Source: Theropithecus gelada (taxonomy: Eukaryota > Chordata > Mammalia > Primates > Cercopithecidae). From it: 64,000 nt of DNA. The translations under genes and the position numbers were made by a program. Location: positions 74,314,179-74,378,178 of the forward strand of contig NC_037683.1 in the NCBI RefSeq assembly GCF_003255815.1, written 5' to 3'. Below, piece after piece: positions 57,347 through 64,000 of the stretch. Each line of letters begins with the position of its first letter. Positions within the stretch are counted from its first letter, which is position 1. The notes under the pieces are model-generated. The model was not told where the DNA came from. It ran no database searches and saw only the letters and a list, made by a program, of their open reading frames with translations.

Positions 57347-58983
57347 CCGGGCGACGTGCCTGCTTCCAAAATGGCGACGGCAGCAGCCGTGTCTGGTGCA
57401 CTTGGCCGGGCGGGCTGGAAGCTCCTGCAGTTGCGGTGCCTGCCTGTGACCCGTTGCCGACCAGCCCTGGTGCCACGTGCCTTCCATGCTTCAGCTGTGG
57501 GGCTAAGGTCTTCAGATGAGCAGAAGCAGCAGCCTCCCCCTTCATTATCTCAGCAGCATTCTGAGACACAGGGGGCAGAAAAACCTGATCCAGAGTCTTC
57601 TCATCCACCCCCCAGGTATACAGACCAGGGCGGGGAGGAGGGCTATGAAAGTGAGGAGCAGCTGCAGGACCGCATCCTGACGGCAGCCCTGGAGTTCGTG
57701 CCCACCCACGGGTGGACAGCAGAGTCGATTGCAGAAGGAGCCCAGTCTCTAGGTCTCTCCAGTGCAGCAGCCAGCATGTTTGGGAAGGATGGCAGTGAAC
57801 TAATACTGCATTTTGTGACCGAGTGCAATGCCCGGCTCACACGCGTGCTGGAAGAGGAGCAGAAGCTGGTACAGTTGGGCCAGGCAGAGAAGAAGAAGAC
57901 AGACCAGTTCCTGAGGGATGCAGTGGAAACCAGACTGAGAATGCTGATCCCATACATTGAGCACTGGCCCCGGGCCCTCAGCGTCCTCATGCTCCCTCAC
58001 AACATCCCATCCAGCCTGAGCCTGCTCACCAGCACGGTGGATGACATGTGGCATTACGCTGGGGACTAGTCCACTGATTTTAACTGGTACACCCGCCGAG
58101 CCATGCTGACTGGCATCTACAACACGACAGAGCTGGTGATGATGCAGGACTCCTCTCCAGACTTTGAGGACACTTGGCGCTTCCTGGAAAACCGGATTAA
58201 TGATGCAATGAACATGGGCCACACTGCCAAGCAGGTAAAGTCCACAGGAGAGGCACTGGTGCAAGGACTCATGGGTGCAGCGGTGACGCTCAAGAACTTG
58301 ACAGGTCTAAACCAGCGTCGGTGAGAGGAAAGGGTGTAAGCTACAATGCCTAGAAGAGAATGAGTGGACAGATTGAAAGAGCTTTGAAAAGTATGAGGTG
58401 CCATCCGTGTAACCTGGTGTTCATGAGAACACACTAAAGGACTCCTGAGACACTACCACAGCCACCTGGAAACCACAAGGCATTTGATGCTACCGTTCTG
58501 GTCAGGGATTGGGCCGCTTCTTCAGTTCCTAATACCAGACACCAAGCCTCCTGATGCCTTTCTGCACTGCAATTGTGTGATTGGAAAATGAGATGTTCAT
58601 CCAAGCACTCAAGCCACAGAAACCCAGCATGTCCCTGTCACGATCTCATGGGCACCTTGATCATGTCTTAACCTTCCATTAACCTTGGGGCTCCCAAGCC
58701 AGAGTCAAGGTGACGCATGCCTCATGCCACCTCAAGGTGACAGCTCATCCCCAGCACAGCACAGGCGTGTGCACACAGAGGTGTTCCTTGCACCCCCTTC
58801 CCTCTCAGGTGTCCTGAGATGCTACTCCTGGGAAATCCCTCAGAAAACTGCCTCACCTGAGACAAGTGCCTGCTGGACAGAGGTGTGATCCCAGGCCTGG
58901 TGTCATATGACACCAGCATGCATCACAGGATTAGTGTATTTTGAGTCTAAAAATAATAAATATGTTTGAAGTAGAAAAAAAAA
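57347..58983 (+). pseudogene. COQ9: COQ9 processed pseudogene (retrocopy), full-length, one in-frame stop
   Basis: The parent, COQ9, is a nuclear-encoded mitochondrial lipid-binding protein with a TetR-like fold that partners COQ7 in ubiquinone synthesis. This copy lacks all introns of the multi-exon parent. The 5' UTR remnant is 57,347-57,370 and the original start ATG is at 57,371 (an upstream ATG at 57,344 belongs to L1/target DNA and adds 9 codons). One frame runs to TGA at 58,322-58,324: 317 codons against 318 in the human parent, with a one-codon gain near the N terminus and a two-codon loss in the acidic linker. The Arg-rich presequence and the motifs H-G-W-T-A-E and M-F-G-K-D-G-S are recognisable. 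Codon 233 is TAG (58,067-58,069), where the parent has Gln, removing the C-terminal quarter including the membrane-binding helix. The 3' UTR has AATAAA at 58,955-58,960, then the poly(A). Local GC is far above its L1 host. Confidence 0.96.
58955..58960 (+). promoter_or_regulatory. Polyadenylation signal of the retrocopied COQ9 mRNA
   Basis: AATAAA lies about 15 bases before the genomic poly(A) that starts at about 58,975, the expected spacing for the cleavage site of the source mRNA. Confidence 0.85.
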
Positions 58984-58994
58984 AAAGACAGATG
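58984..58994 (+). repeat. Target-site duplication, right copy, of the COQ9 retrocopy
   Basis: AAAGACAGATG, perfect match to 57,336-57,346, directly after the poly(A) run. Confidence 0.95.
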
Positions 58995-59506
58995 TACACA
59001 TACGTTTATTGCTGCAGTAGTCACAATAGCAAAGACTTGGAACCAACCCAAATGTCCATCAATGGCAGACTGGATTAACAAAATGTGGCACATATACACC
59101 ATGGAATACTATGCAGTCATAAAAATGGATGAGTTCATGTCCTTTGTAGGGACATGGATGCAGCTGGAAACCATCATTCTCAGCAAACTATCACAAGAAC
59201 AGAAAACCAAACACTGCATGTTCTCACTCATAGGTGGGAATTGAACAATCAGAACACTTGGACACAGGAAGGGGAACATCATACACCAGGGCCTATTGTG
59301 GGGTGGGGGGAGTGGGAGAGAGATAGCATTAGGAGATATACCTAATGTAAATGACGAGTTAATGGGTGCAGCACAACAACATGGCACATGTATACATATG
59401 TAACAAACCTGCACGTTGTGCACATGTACCCTAGAACAAAAAGTATTAAAAATAATAAAGTATTTCAAAACACAGAAAAAAAATAAAATAAAATAAAACA
59501 AAACAT
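58995..59506 (+). mobile_element. L1PA-like element, 3' end after the COQ9 insertion
   Basis: Resumes exactly where the left part stopped ('tacacatacgtttattgctg'), with the final ORF2 codons ('atggaatactatgcagtcat', open to a stop at 59,242-59,244). The 3' UTR follows, with a G-rich tract ('ggggtggggggagtgggag', 59,291-59,309), 'aacatggcacatgtatacat', 'caaacctgcacgttgtgc' and a complex A-rich tail of AAAAT units. Confidence 0.95.
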
Positions 59507-60028
59507 ATCTGAAAATTTGACACTCCTTCCATTACTAGATAGAGGCTATGACCCTCCCCCTTGAACCTGCAGCTTTCTCAATGAATAGAACATGGGGGAA
59601 GTAATGCTGCATGATGTCCAAATCTATGTTAGCAAGGGGTATGCAGTTTCCAATAGTTTCTCTTGCAACAATCATTCTGGGATCCTTTGGATTCCATGGA
59701 AGCAGTTTAGCTAACCGGAGGTAGTTTAGCTACCTCCTGAGAGAGAGAGGGAGAGACAGCTGCTTCATCAGTCAACCCCCAGATTCATGAGAGAAATAGG
59801 TTATTGGAAGTAAGCTGTGGGTTTGGGGCAGTTTGTTATATAACAATGAATAACCAGAACAAGTAATGCATGTAGCCCATCTGTGTCCTCTTGAAGTTAA
59901 AAAGGTTCAGAAACACTAAGAAAAATCTCAGTCCTTTTAGTACATCTTTCTTTAGAAATTCCTTCAAATAGAGAAATATCTGTCCACAATTGGAGAGAAG
60001 TCAACAAATGAGAATGTCCCTGAGAAAA
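59507..60028. other. Unassigned sequence
   Basis: Contains a short local duplication ('agcagtttagctaaccgg' and 'aggtagtttagctacctcc' at about 59,700-59,737). No gene. Confidence 0.4.
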
Positions 60029-60029
60029 C

Positions 60030-60200
60030 TGATTTGAAAAGAGCACTGGATGAAGAGAATCAGAATAACTCCTGCTCTGGCATTAATTCGCTGAGTGAAT
60101 TTATGCTAAGTAATTTTCCTCTTTGGACCTGGACTTTCTCACCTTCCAAATGAGTGGATGGATTTGATTTCTTTGCACTCTAATGTTATACCATCTAACT
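60030..60200 (+). repeat. MIR SINE
   Basis: 'Gagcactggatgaagagaat', 'gctgagtgaatttatgctaag', 'cctctttggacctggacttt' and 'ccaaatgagtggatggatttg' are a near full MIR. Confidence 0.75.
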
Positions 60201-60514
60201 TCATACTAAAGTGTGAATGACTGATATCAGATACTTTCCCTGAAAGCAGACTTTGACCAGGGTAAGGATTGGAAAGGTGGAAACAAAGTAGAGGCTGAGG
60301 GAGCTGACAATCAAGTTGTCCCTTGTGACATTTTGGCCAGTTCCTTGATCTCCTTGGACACTTGCTGCTTGGATTCTGGACATGAAGCAGGTAGTATATT
60401 GAAGATCAGAGGCCCCTAAGCCTGGCCAAGTCAGCAGCAGAAAAGAAAAGAAACTTCCCTGCTTACCTCTTCATTGAGACAATGTCCAAGTGAGAAGTTC
60501 TGTGCGCCCAGGGA

Positions 60515-60660
60515 AGAATATTCACCCTTTCTGGATGTTAGCATCTTCACCTCTAAAATGGAATGATAAATTCCAAACTAGCTTATGGCAAAGGATTGTG
60601 GGGGAGAATCTAGTGAAACAGTAGATACAAACATGCTCTGAAAGCTCTAAGGGCGGCACA
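60515..60660 (+). repeat. MIR SINE fragment
   Basis: 'Catcttcacctctaaaatgg' and 'aggattgtgggggagaat' with 'acatgctctgaaagctc' are the MIR 3' half. Confidence 0.65.
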
Positions 60661-60669
60661 ACAGTAAGA

Positions 60670-60880
60670 CTGGCTGGGATTTATTAAACCCTTACTATGG
60701 AACAGGTACTGCACTAAGAAACTGAAGTAAAATTGCTTCCTGAATCCTCCCAACACTTTAAGGCAGAATTTACTACAGGTGAGGAAGCTGAAGGCCAGAG
60801 TGCTAAAGTAACCTCCCTAGGACTCGCAGCTAGAAAACTGGAATTCAAGCCCATGTTTGTTGTACCACATAACACTTGTC
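60670..60880 (+). repeat. MIR3-like ancient repeat
   Basis: 'Gggatttattaaacccttac', 'tcctcccaacactttaaggc', 'caggtgaggaagctgaagg' and 'ctcgcagctagaaaactgg' occur in order. Confidence 0.75.
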
Positions 60881-61014
60881 TCAGGAATAACCGCTTAAAT
60901 CCTGCAAAAAAAAAAAAAAAGGACTGGGGGAGGGGGTAGTGGAAAGTTCCCATTTCTACTGCCTGCTTGTTCTGAGGCAAGGCTGGTTCATGTAGAGTTT
61001 AGGGGCTTGAGCTA

Positions 61015-61189
61015 CAGTGATTCTCAATCTTGCATGCACATTGGAACCATCTGGGCAGCTTTCAAAAATACTGACACCCGGGTTCCTCCCCGAGTGTCTA
61101 ATTTAATTGGTTTCATGTGTGACCTGGGCACTGGGATTTTTAAAAGTTCCCAGGTGATTCCAATGTACAGCCAGGGTGGTAAGCCACTG
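61015..61189 (+). mobile_element. hAT MITE, MER5A-like
   Basis: Terminal CAGTGATTCTCAATC and GGTGGTAAGCCACTG form the inverted ends. Interior 'cacattggaaccatctggg', 'ggatttttaaaagttccc' and 'caggtgattccaatgtac' match MER5A as I know it. Length is 175 bp. The 8-bp flanks no longer match. Confidence 0.88.
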
Positions 61190-62713
61190 CCCATCCCTGG
61201 CAGAGTCCTACAGAGAAAAACTACCAGCGTGCTCAGATCTCAGCTCCAAGTGGTCCCTTCCCATGTGAGAAGCAAGATGACACGTAGGGTGGGGGAAGGG
61301 AGAAATGGCTAAGGATTGATGGAATCTAGTATTCATTGCTGCATTCTGAATGGCGACTTTCCTGGCAGATACATTACCAGTCATGTCTCAGCCATAAAAC
61401 ATAGAGCTCTCATTTCCTCAGCGGCCTTATATACTCTGAGTGCTTTTCAGCATTATTAACCTCCATGATCAAAATAGATAGGGAGGCTGAAAGCCAGGGA
61501 AAACCTCTTTACGTCTTCTGAATTGCATAGCCACGCCACACAGTGAGAAAGAAGTCAGCTGGCATGTGAGCATTCTCGCTGGAGTCAGACAAACCCAGAC
61601 CATGGACAAATTCACTTTGTGTAAATAACAGGTTCAGGAGGGCCATGTATTTTGAAACATAAATGTCATAATTAGAATCATTGACATTAGTGTAACAGCA
61701 TGCATTGTTTGAACAGTGTTCCATTCAAATGAGGCTATGTCAGCTTCCTTTAGGCACATTTCTATGCTAAAACTAGGTGTCTAGAGGAAACATCCATCAC
61801 TTAGTTCTGCTCAGTATCTAAACGCCCCTCCGGATTTGGGCAAATCACAGAAACGGTAGGAGACCGAGTTCACTTCCTACTGGGGGAGTCAGAAAAAGAC
61901 AGATGGTCCCTTCTCCCTCCTCCCAAGAAGGCAGAGTGTGGCCCTGTGACAGCGTAGCCACTCAGATGCTCCCACCCAGACCACAGATCTTTGAGGGAAG
62001 GATGTGGAATCGGTCAGAGATTTTTCATGGTAGCTTTGGTGCAGCAGAGGACCCAGAGGCAGGGCAGCAAATGTCCAAGGCAAGCAGAGCCCAGCAGCAT
62101 GGGGAGAGTCTGCTGGCCAGGGCCAGCAGGGGTGGGGTCTCCAGCTGGCAATGAGTGTGTCCTCAGCAGAACTCTCCTGGGACTCTGCCTCATCCATGCC
62201 CTGCCTCCCTCGATTACTTCCTAAACCTGTTGTTCAACCTTCCTCAATTTCACGAGCTACCCCATTACTTTCTAAGAAATTCATTTTTCCCTTAAATTGA
62301 CCAGAGTAGGCTTTGGTTGTTTCCAGCCAAGAACTCTATTAGTGCAGGGTAACATAAGGGGATCTTATCACTCCTCCTTTAATTACTGGTGACCTGGTAA
62401 TACCCAGGTGGTCTTCCACCTACAGGTATTTATAAAATGGCAGTGTCTAAATATAAACCCTTCTCCAGCAGGGTTTGTATCTCTCACTTGAAAAAAATTT
62501 ACGTATGTGCAGATTTACTTCTGTATTCTCCACCATGGTGAGAATTTTGGGTTGAGGACACAAGAAGGATAAGTCATTTCATTATTATTTGAGAAGAAAA
62601 AGCTAATGTCTTAGTCTGAAGAATGGAAATCAATATAGGGCACAGTCTCACTCAGAGGTCATAATAAGAGTTAAGTAGCATGAAGCAAGTTGTTAAAGTG
62701 CCAACATTTAATT
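61190..62713. other. Unassigned stretch
   Basis: About 1.5 kb with no nameable repeat. Opposing frames at 61,889-62,224 (77-102 codons) are motif-free. No gene. Confidence 0.4.
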
Positions 62714-63238
62714 CAGTAGAACCCCCTTATCCAGGGAGATACATTCTAAGATGGCCAGTGGATGCTTGAAACTACAGAAAGCACCCTATCTATACTACAT
62801 TTTTCCCCATATCCATACCTAGGATAAAGTCTAATTTATAAATTGGGCACAGTAAAAGATTAGCACAACATATAAAATACAGTAACAATATGCCAGCTTA
62901 AATACTCTTGTGCTTTGGGGTCATTAAGTAAAACAAGGATTACTAGAACACAAACAGTGAGATATCCCAACAGTCAACGTGATAACCAAGATGGCTGCTA
63001 AGTGACTAATGGGCAATAGCCTATACAGGGTAGATGATGCCAGACAAAGGAATGATTCACGCCCTGGGTAGGACAAAGTGGAATGGCAGGAGATTTCACC
63101 ACTCTACTCAGAATGGCGTGCAATTTAAAACTTACATATTTTTTATTTCTGGATTTTTTCATTTCATAATCTTGGACTGCAGTTGATCACAGCTAACAAA
63201 CTGCAGAAAACAAAACTTCAAAGAAATGGCGTCTACTG
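62714..63238 (+). mobile_element. Tigger-like (pogo/mariner) non-autonomous DNA transposon
   Basis: Starts CAGTAGAACCCCCTTATCC and ends 'aagaaatggcgtctactg', imperfect inverted ends of Tigger type. 'Agtggatgcttgaaactac', 'ctaatttataaattgggcac' and 'tggactgcagttgatcac' are characteristic interior blocks. TA follows the right end (63,239-63,240); the left TA has mutated to TT. The centre (about 62,900-63,110) is diverged or replaced. Confidence 0.85.
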
Positions 63239-63240
63239 TA

Positions 63241-63718
63241 TTCCATTTTTGACTTATAGGTAATCCTAAACCACACCTGTCAAATTTGGTCTTTGGATGC
63301 AGTACTCATGCACCACATCCAAGATTATCTCCAAATATTTTTGTTTGACATTTTTCCTGGAGATAGGGAGATAAAGTGTTTTGATCTGATAGATCTTTTT
63401 GTGGTAACTGAATTGAGGGTGGGATAGGAAAAGAAATCCAAACTCATTTTTCAGCTTTCTGCTGTACTGCATAAGTGTGTCAAACTGCATTTCAGATTAG
63501 GAGTTGATAGAAAAGGTTATCATAGATCCGACAGGGTGCCAACGTAAATGTCACCAAAGGAATCTAGTAGAGAGAATGTACTGTCACCTAAACCAGTAAT
63601 TCCCAAGCTAAAGACCATCTACCCAGCCCCTGATGATCTCTCACTCCCAGAATACTTAGTGTCTCTACTCACTCCTCATTCCCATGTAAAAAATGGCCCC
63701 GATTTGAAAGGAAATATG
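63241..63718. other. Unassigned sequence
   Basis: No gene or nameable repeat. Confidence 0.4.
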
Positions 63719-63719
63719 G

Positions 63720-63900
63720 AACAGTTGAAAAATTGTGAGGTTTGGAACCAAAGTGGTTTGAATATTGCTTCTACTGCTATGAGCTCTACGACCTTGAACA
63801 AATTCTTTACCCTCTCCATGTTAGTTTTTTCTGCAGAATGTATATATAAAGTTATAGATTGCCTAGCACAATGCTTGGCAAATGGTTCATGAAAATGGTT
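63720..63900 (+). repeat. MIR SINE
   Basis: 'Aggtttggaaccaaagtgg', 'acgaccttgaacaaattc' and 'gcctagcacaatgcttggc' show a near full MIR. Confidence 0.75.
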
Positions 63901-64000
63901 GACTTCATCTAGATAGGTAATTGAAGAGGTATGAGGAATATCAACATTATCCATTTATACAATAAACACTCATTATGTGTTCATCATGTTTAAGGATGTA

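Noticed and set aside
57344..57370. Upstream ATG extending the COQ9 frame by nine codons
   Set aside because: The ATG spans the target-site duplication and retrocopy junction, so it is a by-product of insertion. The native start is the ATG at 57,371.
57643..58434. Minus-strand frames of 105-154 codons opposite the COQ9 copy
   Set aside because: They are shadows of the GC-rich COQ9 coding sequence and have no independent motif.

Overview
This window looks like ordinary primate, most likely human, nuclear DNA. The evidence is several Alu elements (including a young AluY-like copy), primate-type L1 copies with their characteristic 3' ends, MaLR (MST/THE1 and MLT1) and ERVL (MLT2) LTRs, ancient MIR and L2 fragments, and a retrocopy of the vertebrate nuclear gene COQ9. 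I find no intact protein-coding gene, no convincing exon, no tRNA or rRNA, and nothing prokaryotic or CRISPR-like. Almost every open frame of 60 to 150 codons lies inside a repeat or is a chance frame in AT-rich DNA. All family names are recognised by eye, so subfamily names are provisional, and reverse-strand MIR/L2 copies are probably under-reported.

Layout. From 1 to 9.4 kb: old, mostly unassigned DNA with a hAT remnant, an MLT2A-like solo LTR, a G-rich tract with four G runs, a long degraded stretch that resembles endogenous retrovirus interior, an ERV1-like LTR and a short L1 3' fragment with a target-site duplication. From 9.6 to 19.2 kb: a nested L1 complex. It opens with about nine copies of a ~110-bp unit, continues into degraded ORF1 and ORF2 of an old primate (L1PB-like) element, is split at 13.3 kb by an L1MA-like element carrying an AluY, and resumes from 17.35 kb to its 3' end with an older Alu inside. 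From 19.8 to 27.7 kb: two L1 copies on the minus strand; the second has a clear 15-bp target-site duplication. An MLT1 LTR and old fragments lie between them.

From 28 to 54 kb: mainly unassigned intergenic DNA with scattered MIR/L2 pieces, two MST/THE1-type LTRs in opposite orientations (32.6 and 37.9 kb), an antisense ERV1-like LTR (37.0-37.8 kb), an MLT1 LTR (40.2 kb), two Alus (44.7 and 45.5 kb) and two neighbouring 26-bp tandem duplications near 29.5 kb. From 54.0 to 59.5 kb: a 5'-truncated, relatively young L1 whose ORF2 carries frameshifts, stops and an Asp-to-Glu change in an endonuclease motif. Into its 3' part a full-length, intronless COQ9 copy has inserted (57,347-58,983), with 11-bp target-site duplications, a poly(A) tail and one in-frame stop at codon 233. 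From 59.5 to 64 kb: unassigned DNA with MIR fragments, a MER5A-like hAT MITE and a Tigger-like element.

There is no operon-like cooperation between genes. The history is serial retrotransposition. The clearest relative-age statements are that the COQ9 copy is younger than its host L1, and that the AluY-like copy is younger than the L1MA-like element around it.
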